DNA from: Streptomyces longispororuber
Lineage (GTDB): Bacteria > Actinomycetota > Actinomycetes > Streptomycetales > Streptomycetaceae
Assembly: GCF_024448165.1 (NCBI RefSeq)
Contig: NZ_JAMOLN010000120.1
Span: 1-32,306, forward strand
Length of the DNA: 32,306 nucleotides
Direction of reading: 5' to 3'
The notes below the pieces were generated by a model, which did no database searches, was not told where the DNA came from, and saw only the letters and a list, made by a program, of their open reading frames with translations. Below, in pieces: positions 14,588 to 22,747 of this stretch. The translations under genes and the position numbers were made by a program. Position 1 is the stretch's first letter. Every line of letters starts with the position of its first letter.

Positions 14588-16822
14588 CTACCGCGTGCTC
14601 AGGGTGAGTTCGCGGTCCTCGCCGGCGGTCAGGCGCAGCCGCCCGTCACCGCCGGCCGGGGTCTGGAGGGAGACGTGCGCGTCGCGGTCCGGGCGCACGA
14701 CGGCCGTGCAGCTGCCGCCGCCCCAGGTGAGGTCGACGCGCGCGCCGAACCGGGTGCGCAGACCGCGCACCGCGCCCCGCCGCCAGTCGGCCGGCAGCGC
14801 GGGCAGCAGCACGAGCCGGTCCTCGGCCGACTGCAGCAGCGCCTCGGCCAGCAGCGCGGGCAGGGCGTGCGCGGCGTCCGCGTTGTAGACGTCGCGGCCC
14901 GGGTAGTGCGCGCTCATGAGGGAGCGGTGGAAGTAGTCGCCGGTCAGCACCCGGTGCAGTGCCTGCCCGACCCGGGGGGCGTCGCGCAGCCGGGCCGCGA
15001 TCAGCGCGTGGTGGAGGTGGCCGTGCGCGGAGTGGTTCTCGGCGCCGCGCAGCTCCAGCGCCCGGTGGGCCGCCTCCGCGAGGCCGGGGGTGTCGTACGG
15101 GTTGATCTCGTGGTGCGGCCACACCGCGTACAGATGGCTCAGGTGCCGGTGGTCGTAGCGGTCGTCGAGGCCCGGCCACGCCCACTCGGCGAGCGCCCCG
15201 TCCGCGTTGACCCGGTGGTCCGGCAGCCGGTCGGCCAGCGCGGACCAGCGGTCGCCGTCGGGACCCGGGTGCCAGGCCGCCGCGGTGCGCAGGGCGTGGC
15301 GGGCCGCGGTGATGTCCATGGCGGCGTTGAGGGTGCCCCAGCCCGCGTTCCCCGGCCGGTTCTCCGGGGAGTACGACGGCACGATCACCAGCCGGCCGTC
15401 GGGGCCGGTCCGGGTGAGGAAGTCCTCGTAGAACAGGGCGAGTTCGGCGAGTGCCGCGGCCAGCCAGGCCGGTCGCTCGCCGGTGGTCGCGGCCTGTTCC
15501 AGCAGCGGGGTGAGCAGCCAGTCGGCGCCCGCCGTCCACAGGTGCATCGGCCAGGCGCGCTGGAAGTGGTACGCGTGCCCGGACTCGCCGTCGGTGTGCG
15601 CGGGCGCCACGATGCCGCGGGCGCCGAAGACGTCCCGCGCGTTGTCCCGCCAGTCCGCCAACTGCCCCTGGACCAGCGCGCCCAGGGCCTCCGTGACCTC
15701 CGGCAGGTCGCAGGCCGCGGCCGACGCGGTCTGCAGGTTGAGGTTGGCATCGGTGGTGAACGCGCCGGACCACGCGGTGTCCCATTCGGCGGTCCACAGT
15801 CCGGTCAGCCGGGGCGGCAGCGCGCCCGACGCGCTGAGCAGGTGGTAGCGGCCCGCCGCGAACAGCCGCTCCAGAAGGGCCTGGCTGAGCGGCCGGCTCA
15901 GCAACTCGGTGCCGGTCAGGCCGCGTTCGGGCCGGGGCGCGTCCAGGTCGAAGGCGACCCGCTCGTACGCGGCCCGGTGCTCCGCCTCGTGCCGGGCGAG
16001 CAGCTCCCGGTAGGTGTCGGCGGCCCGGTCCCCGCCGTCGTCGTCGCCGTCGCCGGAATCGGCCAACAGTGCTGCCAGGTCGGCGACTTCGGCGCCCGCG
16101 TCCAGTTCCCCGAGGTGCCGGCGCACCTGGGTCAGGAGCAGCAGCCCGGCCGCGCCCGCCACCCGCAGCCCGGTGGTGCCCACCGAGGCGCGGCCGCCGT
16201 GCAGCACCGCGAGGGTCACCCCCGTGTACGCCAGATCGCTGTCCGGATAGCGGCAGCGCAGCGTCAACTGGGCGCCCTGCGGGGTGAGGACGACACTGCG
16301 GCCGACCCCGAGCCCGCCCGGCACCCCGGCCAGCCGGTGGTCGAGGGACAGCTCGCCGTCGAGCCCGGGACCGGTGACGTACTGCACGACGACGTCGTCC
16401 GCGCGCGACACGAACACCCGCGAGCGCCAGCCTCCGCACCGCGCCTCGGCCACGCCCGTCGCGAAGTCGACCGCTCGCCGGTAGCCGCGCCACACGACGC
16501 TGTCCCGGACGAACCGCACCTGGAACCCGGGATGGAAGGCCCGCACCCACTGCAGCGGCCTGCCGTCCGTGAACCGGTCGGCCGCCGTCACGTCCCCCGC
16601 CAGCAGCTGGTCCTGCAGCGTGGTGAGCCGGGCCGCCAGGGCGGGCGGGCCGGGATGCGGTCCGTCCGGGCGGACCAGCGCGTGATGGGTGACGACCACC
16701 CGGTCGTCGTGCGGGTCACCGAACGTGAGAGCGCCGTGCCGGCCGTTGCCGCTCAGGAAGCCGTCCTCCCAGCGGGTGGCCGGCGTCGTCTCCCAGGTGC
16801 CGTGCGGGTGTTCGGGCAGCAC
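14588..16822 (-). CDS. GH95-family alpha-L-fucosidase (or alpha-L-galactosidase), divergent
   Basis: The 744-residue protein begins with a GH95 N-terminal beta-domain (TTPATRWEDGFLSGNGRHGALTFG), followed by an (alpha/alpha)6 barrel containing ANLNLQTAS (N360, N362), SPENRPG (E487) and HRHLSHLYAVWPHHEINP. D649 in YNADAAHAL aligns with the catalytic aspartate of the usual DGNFGG motif, but the GNFGG part is replaced. GH95 enzymes remove alpha-1,2-linked L-fucose, or L-galactose, from oligosaccharides including xyloglucan side chains. There is no signal peptide, so it is cytoplasmic. It starts at GTG, four bases after the GH42 stop, with GGAG upstream, so it is coupled to GH42. Family call is good; the exact sugar is inferred. 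Confidence 0.83.
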   Translation of the reverse strand: MLPEHPHGTWETTPATRWEDGFLSGNGRHGALTFGDPHDDRVVVTHHALVRPDGPHPGPPALAARLTTLQDQLLAGDVTAADRFTDGRPLQWVRAFHPGFQVRFVRDSVVWRGYRRAVDFATGVAEARCGGWRSRVFVSRADDVVVQYVTGPGLDGELSLDHRLAGVPGGLGVGRSVVLTPQGAQLTLRCRYPDSDLAYTGVTLAVLHGGRASVGTTGLRVAGAAGLLLLTQVRRHLGELDAGAEVADLAALLADSGDGDDDGGDRAADTYRELLARHEAEHRAAYERVAFDLDAPRPERGLTGTELLSRPLSQALLERLFAAGRYHLLSASGALPPRLTGLWTAEWDTAWSGAFTTDANLNLQTASAAACDLPEVTEALGALVQGQLADWRDNARDVFGARGIVAPAHTDGESGHAYHFQRAWPMHLWTAGADWLLTPLLEQAATTGERPAWLAAALAELALFYEDFLTRTGPDGRLVIVPSYSPENRPGNAGWGTLNAAMDITAARHALRTAAAWHPGPDGDRWSALADRLPDHRVNADGALAEWAWPGLDDRYDHRHLSHLYAVWPHHEINPYDTPGLAEAAHRALELRGAENHSAHGHLHHALIAARLRDAPRVGQALHRVLTGDYFHRSLMSAHYPGRDVYNADAAHALPALLAEALLQSAEDRLVLLPALPADWRRGAVRGLRTRFGARVDLTWGGGSCTAVVRPDRDAHVSLQTPAGGDGRLRLTAGEDRELTLSTR

Positions 16823-16826
16823 CGGG

Positions 16827-18806
16827 TCACCGCTCCCCGGGACGGGCCGGGGCGAGCACCGCGACGCCGAAACGGCCCAGGGCCAGCGGCCCCGACCGCG
16901 GCTCGCCCGTCAGCAGATCGCGGAAGGCGCCGGCCGGCAGGTCGACCGTCACCTCGCCCGTGCCGTGGTGCAGCAGGAACAGCAGCTCGCCACGGCGTAC
17001 GGCCTCCACTCCTGCGGGGAGGCCGGACAGCGGAGGCCGTACGCCCGCCTCGGCGGCCGCGCCCGCGAGCAGCGAGCGCAGGGCCGGGGGCTCGGGGAGC
17101 GTGGAGAGGTAGTGGGCGCGGCCGCGGCGCAGCGCGGCGGGCAGTCCGTCGAGTTCGCCGCCGCGGTACACCGCGGTCACCTCGGCGTCCTCGGCCGCGG
17201 TCAGCTCCTCCGACCACAGCGTGCCGGTGAACTCGCCGCAGTCCACGGTCTCCTGGGGATCGAGCGGCCACCACTCGTGCACGGTGCGGATGCCGAACAG
17301 CTCGCGCAGCCGGGGGTCCATGCCGCCGGGGCGCACCCGGTCGTCGGTGTCCGCGACGCCGGTGAAGAACCCGCACACCAGGGTCCCGCCGCCGCGCGCG
17401 TACGCCAGGAGGTTCTCGATCGCCGCGTCCGTGAGCAGGTACAGCTGCGGCACGACCACCATCGCGTACGCCGACAGGTCGTGTTCGGGATGCGCGAAGT
17501 CGGTGGTGAGGTGGGCCTCCCACAGGGCCCGGTGCCAGGCCCGCACCACGTCCTCGTAGTCGACCTCCGTCGACGGCCGGGCCTCCTGGCTCCCCGCCCA
17601 CCAGGAGTGCCAGTCGTGCAGGACGGCGACCTGGGCCGTCAGCCGAGTGCCCGTCACCTTCGGTCCCAGCGCGGCGAGTTCAGCGCCGATCCGCTTCACC
17701 TCGGCGAACGACCGGCCGTCCGGACCGGCGTGGCCGAGCATCCCCGAGTGGAACTTCTCCGCGCCCTGCCGGGACTGGCGCCACTGGAAGTAGCAGACGG
17801 CGTCGGCGCCGCGCGCCACGGACTGCAGCGACCAGAGCCGGTTCAGACCGCGCGGCTTGGGGCGGTTGACGCCCCGCCAGTTCACCGCGCCCGCCGCCTG
17901 CTCCATCACCATCCACGGGCCGCGGGCCTGGCTGCGGGTCAGGTCGGCGATCATCGCGTTGTACTGGCCGCCCAGTGGGTCCCGCGGGTCCGGATAGACG
18001 TCGACCGAGACGACGTCCTCCTGTCCGGCCCACGCCCAGCCGTCCTGGCCGATCCAGAACGGCATGAAGTTCGTGGTGACCGGCACGTGGCCGGGGGAGT
18101 GCCGGCGCACGATGTCCCGCTCGGCGACGTAGCACTCCAGGAGCGCGTCCGAGGTGAAGCGGCGGAAGTCGAGGAGCTGGGCCGGGTTGCGCAGGTACTG
18201 GGCGCGGCGCGGTGGGATCACGTCGTCCCAGGTGTCGACGTGCTGGCTCCAGAAGGCCGTGCCCCAGGCCGAGTTGAGCGCGTCCAGTGTTCCGTACCGG
18301 GTGCGCAGCCAGCCGCGGAAGGCGCGGGCCGCCTCGTCGCCGTGGTCGAAGGTGCAGTACTCGTTGTTGATGTGCCACATGCGCAGGGCCGGGTGGTGGC
18401 CGTAGCGCCGGGCGAGGTCCTCGGTGATCGCGGCGGCGTAGCGCCGGTAGGCGCTGCTGGAGTGCGCGAAGTGCTGGCGGGAACCCCACCACACGGTCCG
18501 CCCGTCCTCGTCGCGCGGCAGCGTCTCCGGGTGCAGCCGGCCCAGCCACGGCGGCGGCGACGCGGTCGGCGTGGCGAGCACGACGCCGATGCCGTGCGCG
18601 TGCAGCAGGTCCATCAGCCGGTCCAGCCACCCGAACTCCCTGACCCCCGGCCGTGGTTCGAGCCGCGCCCAGGAGAAGACGCCGAGCGTCACCGAGGTGA
18701 CGCCCGCCTCCTTCATCAGCCGGACGTCCTCGGCCCACACCTCCTCGGGCCACTGCTCGGGGTTGTAGTCGCCGCCGAAGAGGAGGCGGCCGTCGGGGGC
18801 GATCAT
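16827..18806 (-). CDS. GH42 beta-galactosidase
   Basis: The 659-residue enzyme has the GH42 arrangement: a TIM barrel beginning FGGDYNPEQWPEEVW, the acid/base E149 in MWHINNEYC, the nucleophile E302 in MVMEQAAGAVNW, a Rossmann-like trimerisation domain (about 390-590) and a small C-terminal beta domain. There is no signal peptide, so it acts on imported oligosaccharides, here plausibly the beta-galactosyl residues of xyloglucan. The start ATG has CGGAG upstream. The 94 bases between the permease gene and this start hold only GC-rich sequence with short imperfect repeats and no operator, consistent with cotranscription with the transporter. Confidence 0.92.
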   Translation of the reverse strand: MIAPDGRLLFGGDYNPEQWPEEVWAEDVRLMKEAGVTSVTLGVFSWARLEPRPGVREFGWLDRLMDLLHAHGIGVVLATPTASPPPWLGRLHPETLPRDEDGRTVWWGSRQHFAHSSSAYRRYAAAITEDLARRYGHHPALRMWHINNEYCTFDHGDEAARAFRGWLRTRYGTLDALNSAWGTAFWSQHVDTWDDVIPPRRAQYLRNPAQLLDFRRFTSDALLECYVAERDIVRRHSPGHVPVTTNFMPFWIGQDGWAWAGQEDVVSVDVYPDPRDPLGGQYNAMIADLTRSQARGPWMVMEQAAGAVNWRGVNRPKPRGLNRLWSLQSVARGADAVCYFQWRQSRQGAEKFHSGMLGHAGPDGRSFAEVKRIGAELAALGPKVTGTRLTAQVAVLHDWHSWWAGSQEARPSTEVDYEDVVRAWHRALWEAHLTTDFAHPEHDLSAYAMVVVPQLYLLTDAAIENLLAYARGGGTLVCGFFTGVADTDDRVRPGGMDPRLRELFGIRTVHEWWPLDPQETVDCGEFTGTLWSEELTAAEDAEVTAVYRGGELDGLPAALRRGRAHYLSTLPEPPALRSLLAGAAAEAGVRPPLSGLPAGVEAVRRGELLFLLHHGTGEVTVDLPAGAFRDLLTGEPRSGPLALGRFGVAVLAPARPGER

Positions 18807-18900
18807 GGTGCGGCTCCGGGAACGTCAGGGGATGTGGTGCCCCGCCGCACCCGGTCCGAGGGAGCGGCACCGGGGGCGGCGGGAGTGCGGGGCGGCGGCG

Positions 18901-19827
18901 TCAGCCCTTGACGGCGCCGGTGAGCATGCCCTTCTTGAAGTGGCGCTGGACGAGGGGTGAGGCCACCGCGACCGGGATCAGGGCGAGGACCATGACGGCC
19001 ATCTGCAGCCCGAGGGTGGAGAGTTCACCGGTGCGGACCGCCTGCTGGAGGCCGGTCGGTGTCGCGGTGTTCTTCTGGACCAGCTGGATGAGCACGTTCT
19101 GCAACGGCATCATGTCCTGGTCGGTGAGGTAGATCGAGGCGTTGAACCAGGCACTCCAGTACCCGACCGCGTAGAACAGGGAGATCACGGCGAGCACCGC
19201 CCGGGACAGCGGCATGATGATCGTCAGCAGGATCCGCAGATCGCCCGCACCGTCGATCCGGGCGGACTCCGTGAGCTCGGGGGAGATCCCCATGAAGAAC
19301 CCGCGCAGCACCAGGATGTTGAAGACGCTCACCGCGCTCGGCAGGATCAGCGACAGATAGGTGTCCGTCAGCCCCAGCGACTGCACCAGCAGATACGTCG
19401 GGATGAGGCCCGCCCCGAAGAACATCGTCGCCATCAGCGCCATCAGCAGGAACCGGTGACCGAGACTGCCGGGACGCGACAGGCCGTACGCCGCGAGCAC
19501 CGACACCGCCATCGAGAACACGGTGCCGACGAGCGTGACGCCCAGCGAGACGAGGATCGCCCGGCTGACCTGGCCGCCGCTGAGCAGCTCCGTGTAGTTG
19601 ACGAAGGTGATGCCCTGCGGGAGCACGACGAGCCCGCCGGCCCGGTCGATCACCGGCTTCGGGGACAGGCTGGTGACGATCACGATCCACAGCGGGGCGA
19701 GCACGCCCAGGCAGCACAGGACGAGGAAGCCGCTCTTGGCGGACAGTCCCGCCCGGCTCGGAGCCTCCTCCCACACCGGTCGGGCGGGGGCCTTCAGGCT
19801 GCGGATCAGCTGTGTATTGAGGCTCAC
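18901..19827 (-). CDS. Sugar ABC transporter permease (second, YtcP-type)
   Basis: This 308-residue CUT1-family membrane permease belongs to the MalG/YtcP side. The first membrane segment is SGFLVLCCLGVLAPLWIVIVTSL, with about six in all. The cytoplasmic EAA loop is ESARIDGAGDLRILLTIIMPLSRA, which docks to the ATPase. The chosen GTG start (19825-19827) overlaps the stop of the preceding permease; longer readings extend into that gene and have no membrane character. No ATP-binding gene is nearby. In Streptomyces the shared ATPase MsiK usually energises such importers, so MsiK encoded elsewhere is the likely partner. Confidence 0.92.
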   Translation of the reverse strand: MSLNTQLIRSLKAPARPVWEEAPSRAGLSAKSGFLVLCCLGVLAPLWIVIVTSLSPKPVIDRAGGLVVLPQGITFVNYTELLSGGQVSRAILVSLGVTLVGTVFSMAVSVLAAYGLSRPGSLGHRFLLMALMATMFFGAGLIPTYLLVQSLGLTDTYLSLILPSAVSVFNILVLRGFFMGISPELTESARIDGAGDLRILLTIIMPLSRAVLAVISLFYAVGYWSAWFNASIYLTDQDMMPLQNVLIQLVQKNTATPTGLQQAVRTGELSTLGLQMAVMVLALIPVAVASPLVQRHFKKGMLTGAVKG

Positions 19828-20861
19828 TTCTTGTACACCCCCTGCTCGCCGAGCAGATGGGCGAACTTGTTGGCGGCGAGGACGAGGCAGACGCCGATGG
19901 CGCCCTTGACCAGGCCGACAGCGGCCGCGTAACTGAAGTCGCCGTTCTGGATGCCCATGTTCCACACATAGGTGTCGAGTACTTCGCTGGCCCCCACGCC
20001 GACCGCGTCGCGCTGCAGCAGGAACTGCTCGAAGCCGACGCTCAGCGCGTCACCGACCCGCAGCACGAGCAGCAGCGCGATCACCGGGCGCAGCGCGGGC
20101 AGCGTCACGTGCCACATGCGGCGCCAGCGGCCGGCGCCGTCCATGGCGGCCGCCTCGTACAGATCGGTGGAGACGGCGGCGAGCGCGGCGAGGAAGACGA
20201 TGATCCCCCAGCCGGCGTCCTTCCACACGGACTGCGCGGTGACCAGGAACTTGAACAGATCGGCGTTCGTCATCAGGTCGAAGCCGCTCCACCCGTGGTC
20301 CTCCAGGGTCTGCGCGATGATGCCCGCGCCGCCGAAGACCTGCTGGAACACGGTGACCACGAGCACCCAGGAGAAGAAGTGCGGCAGATACATGATCGCC
20401 TGCGCCACGGCCCGGACCCGGGGCCTGATCACGCTGTTGATGAGCAGCGCGAGCGCGATGGGGATCGGGAAGAACAGGACCAGCTGCAGCAGGAACAGCA
20501 CGATGGTGTTCTTCACCGCGCTCCAGAAGAGCGGGTCGTCGACCATCCGCGAGAACTGCTCCACGCCGAGCCACGGACTGTGGAAGATCGCCGTGATGCC
20601 GTTGCTCGACGCGTACGGGTCGTAGTCCTGGAAGGCGACGACGTTGCCGAGCAGCGGGATGTAGTTGAAGAGCACGAGCAGCCCGATGGCGGGCAGTGTC
20701 ATCAGGATGAGCGCGCGGTCGCGGCGCAGCCGGACCCGCCAGGGGACCTTGTGCGCCGCGCCCTTCTGGGGAGCCGCCTCCGGGACGAGGGCGGCCGTCG
20801 GTTCCTCGACGGCCGCCGCGGGACGCGTCCCGTCCGGCCGGCTCCCGGCCGTGAGTGACAT
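19824..20861 (-). CDS. Sugar ABC transporter permease (first, LplB-type)
   Basis: This 345-residue CUT1-family permease has a long cytoplasmic N-terminus rich in Ala and Pro, then RALILMTLPAIGLLVLFNYIP as the first membrane segment and five more. The EAA loop reads EAAAMDGAGRWRRMWHVTLPALRP. It resembles LplB-type permeases that work with large solute-binding proteins. The ATG overlaps the stop of the binding-protein gene (TGATG), and its own stop overlaps the next permease start. A much longer apparent reading frame extends upstream, but that part is merely the out-of-frame shadow of the binding-protein gene. Confidence 0.92.
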   Translation of the reverse strand: MSLTAGSRPDGTRPAAAVEEPTAALVPEAAPQKGAAHKVPWRVRLRRDRALILMTLPAIGLLVLFNYIPLLGNVVAFQDYDPYASSNGITAIFHSPWLGVEQFSRMVDDPLFWSAVKNTIVLFLLQLVLFFPIPIALALLINSVIRPRVRAVAQAIMYLPHFFSWVLVVTVFQQVFGGAGIIAQTLEDHGWSGFDLMTNADLFKFLVTAQSVWKDAGWGIIVFLAALAAVSTDLYEAAAMDGAGRWRRMWHVTLPALRPVIALLLVLRVGDALSVGFEQFLLQRDAVGVGASEVLDTYVWNMGIQNGDFSYAAAVGLVKGAIGVCLVLAANKFAHLLGEQGVYKK

Positions 20862-22537
20862 CAGTTGCCGCTGCCGTTCTTGTCGATGAGCTTCTTGTAC
20901 CAGTCGCGCAGCTTGTCGCCGCCGGAGGACTTCCAGGTGGAGATGGCCTGCTGCACGTCGGACAGCTTCTTGTTGCCGCGCACGAAGTCGATCTCCAGCT
21001 GCTCGAACTGGCTGGACAGGTTCGCGTAGCGGGTCGGCTCGACGATGTTCATGCCGTACGTCGACGTCTTCTTCATGAAGGCGCCCATCCGCTGCTCCCA
21101 CTCGACCTGCTTGCGGGCGACGTCCGGGTAGTCCGGGTGCGCGAAGTAGGGGGCGGGGGCGGCCAGCATCACCCAGGCGTTGACGACCTCCTGGTTGCCC
21201 TGGTCGTTCTTGACCGGGACGCCGTCCTTGACGGTGTAGTGGGTGCCCTCGACGCCGTAGTCGACGAGCATGCGCTCCTTGGTGCCGTACGGCGCGGCCG
21301 CGAAGTTCGCGGCGGCCAGCGCGTTCTCCACCGTCTCCTTGGAGGCGCCCTTGCGGATCAGCGACCAGATGTTCGCGGGCTGGCTCGCCCACAGCTGCGG
21401 ATCGCCGCCGTCGGAGCCGAAGATGTCCATGGCCTCGATCTTGAAGTCCGGGTTGGACTTGGCCTGTTCGGCCGTCTTCCCGTACCAGTGGGACATGTCC
21501 ATGTTGTACATGAGGATCTTCCCGGCGGTGAACCGCTGGCCGGCGTCGCCGGAGCGGGCCTTGTCGTCGGGGTGCACGACGCCCGCGGCGAACAGCTTGC
21601 GGGTCCACTCCAGGGCTTCCAGGTACTCGGGCTGCTCGATGCGGTACGTCAGCTTGCCGTCGTCCCCGATGTGCCAGCCGAGCGTGCCCGAGGGGCGGAC
21701 GCCGAAGACGTTGAAGGCGGTCCAGGACATGTCGCCGACGGCGTACACCTTGGCCTTGGCGCTGGTCGCCTCCTTCGCCCAGCTCATGAACTCGTCGGGC
21801 GACGTGGGGACCTTGTAGCCCTTCTTGTCGAAGACGTCCTTGCGGTAGTACGCGATGTTGAACGTCGCGCTCGCGGTCGGCATCGGGATGCCGCGCAGCG
21901 CGCCGCCGAAGATGCCCATCTTCCAGGAGTCCGAGGGGATCGCCGCGAGGTTCGGGTACTTCTTCACCTTGTCGCCCGCGAGGTACGGGCCGAGGTCCAT
22001 GAACTTGGCGGTGACCGCGTTGGAGATCTTGCCGACCAGCTCCCAGATCGGCACGACCACCATGTCGGGTATGGAGCTGGAGGCGAGCACCGCGCCGAGC
22101 TTCTGGCCGTAGGTGTTGCCGTCCTGGTTCTGCCAGGTGACCTTGGTGCCGGCCGCCTTGTCCAGCGCCGTGTAGTAGGCGCAGTCCGCCTTCGGCGGCG
22201 AGCCCCAGAACGGTGACATGACCTTGAAGGGGGCGCCGGAGCCGAGCGGCTTCGCGACCGAGGCGGCGAGGGCCGAGAGCTCGACCTTGCCGGTGTAGCC
22301 GGCCGCGGAGCCGTTCTTCGACGCGATGTCGGGATCGGCGAACTTGCTGGCGACGAACGTCGGCAGCAACTTGTCGGCGGCCTTCCCGGAGGTGGTGCCC
22401 TCCCGGTCCTTGTTCTCCGACCCGCCGCAGGCGGTGAGCAGCGGCACGCCGCCGGCCACCGCCGCGGCGGCCACGGCGGTCGAGGCGAGGAAACTTCTCC
22501 GGCTGGGAGCGGAGGCGGAGGGCGAGTTCGGCGTCAT
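20861..22537 (-). CDS. Extracellular solute-binding lipoprotein for oligosaccharides
   Basis: The 558-residue substrate-binding protein belongs to the large COG1653/LplA-like type. The N-terminus has a twin-arginine motif (SRRSFLAST) and a lipobox LLTACGG with lipidated C37, so it should be exported by Tat and anchored outside. The mature part has the usual two-lobe fold with several Trp-rich segments (FKVMSPFWGSPPK, PQLWASQPANIWSL). It would capture oligosaccharides released by GH12. ATG 22537 is the first codon of the signal peptide, with AGGG upstream. Longer upstream frames are antisense to GH3 and are rejected. An operator sits 35 bases before the start, and the two permeases follow with overlaps. 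Confidence 0.93.
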   Translation of the reverse strand: MTPNSPSASAPSRRSFLASTAVAAAAVAGGVPLLTACGGSENKDREGTTSGKAADKLLPTFVASKFADPDIASKNGSAAGYTGKVELSALAASVAKPLGSGAPFKVMSPFWGSPPKADCAYYTALDKAAGTKVTWQNQDGNTYGQKLGAVLASSSIPDMVVVPIWELVGKISNAVTAKFMDLGPYLAGDKVKKYPNLAAIPSDSWKMGIFGGALRGIPMPTASATFNIAYYRKDVFDKKGYKVPTSPDEFMSWAKEATSAKAKVYAVGDMSWTAFNVFGVRPSGTLGWHIGDDGKLTYRIEQPEYLEALEWTRKLFAAGVVHPDDKARSGDAGQRFTAGKILMYNMDMSHWYGKTAEQAKSNPDFKIEAMDIFGSDGGDPQLWASQPANIWSLIRKGASKETVENALAAANFAAAPYGTKERMLVDYGVEGTHYTVKDGVPVKNDQGNQEVVNAWVMLAAPAPYFAHPDYPDVARKQVEWEQRMGAFMKKTSTYGMNIVEPTRYANLSSQFEQLEIDFVRGNKKLSDVQQAISTWKSSGGDKLRDWYKKLIDKNGSGN

Positions 22538-22572
22538 TGCGGTAACCCTTCGGGGAACGCGTCGCATATTTG

Positions 22573-22586
22573 TCGAAGCGCTTCGA
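22573..22586. promoter_or_regulatory. LacI-type operator before the transport operon
   Basis: Perfect 14-bp palindrome TCGAAGCGCTTCGA, 35 bases before the binding-protein ATG on the - strand and just downstream of its candidate start of transcription. Binding would block transcription initiation or escape of the SBP-permease-GH42-GH95-GH12 operon. Confidence 0.85.
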
Positions 22587-22596
22587 TGTTGCAGCG

Positions 22597-22625
22597 AGGC
22601 TAAGGGAGCACCTCTCGCGTAACAA
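22597..22625 (-). promoter_or_regulatory. Promoter of the transport and hydrolase operon
   Basis: Read on the - strand, TTGTTA (22620-22625) and TAGCCT (22597-22602) are 17 bases apart, a good vegetative promoter. Transcription would start near 22590, placing the operator at about +4 to +17. The GH43 promoter has the same -10 and the same layout. Confidence 0.65.
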
Positions 22626-22669
22626 GACTGGTGCACAGAATTCCTGAACGCACATTCCCTGCCGCCCAC

Positions 22670-22699
22670 TTGACACCTGCCAACCGGACTACGGAGCAT
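22670..22699 (+). promoter_or_regulatory. Candidate promoter of the GH3-GH31 operon
   Basis: A perfect -35 TTGACA lies at 22670-22675. The -10 is weak: GAGCAT at 22694-22699 with an 18-base spacer. The operator 22699-22712 would cover the region directly at and after the -10. Confidence 0.5.
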
Positions 22700-22712
22700 C
22701 GAAGCGCTTCGA
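22699..22712. promoter_or_regulatory. LacI-type operator before the GH3 gene
   Basis: Perfect 14-bp palindrome TCGAAGCGCTTCGA, 35 bases before the GH3 GTG start, exactly mirroring the divergent site, which is also 35 bases from its start codon. The two centres are 126 bp apart, close to 12 helical turns, so a tetramer could hold both. Confidence 0.85.
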
Positions 22713-22747
22713 AGATTCTCCGAACCTCTCCGCCAAGGGACCCGCAC

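Noticed and set aside
18807..18900. Possible separate promoter for GH42-GH95-GH12
   Set aside because: No operator palindrome and no -10/-35 pair, only GC-rich short imperfect repeats.
20862..22676. N-terminal extension of the first permease through the binding-protein gene
   Set aside because: It is the out-of-frame shadow of the binding protein. ATG 20861 sits in a TGATG overlap and gives a normal permease length.
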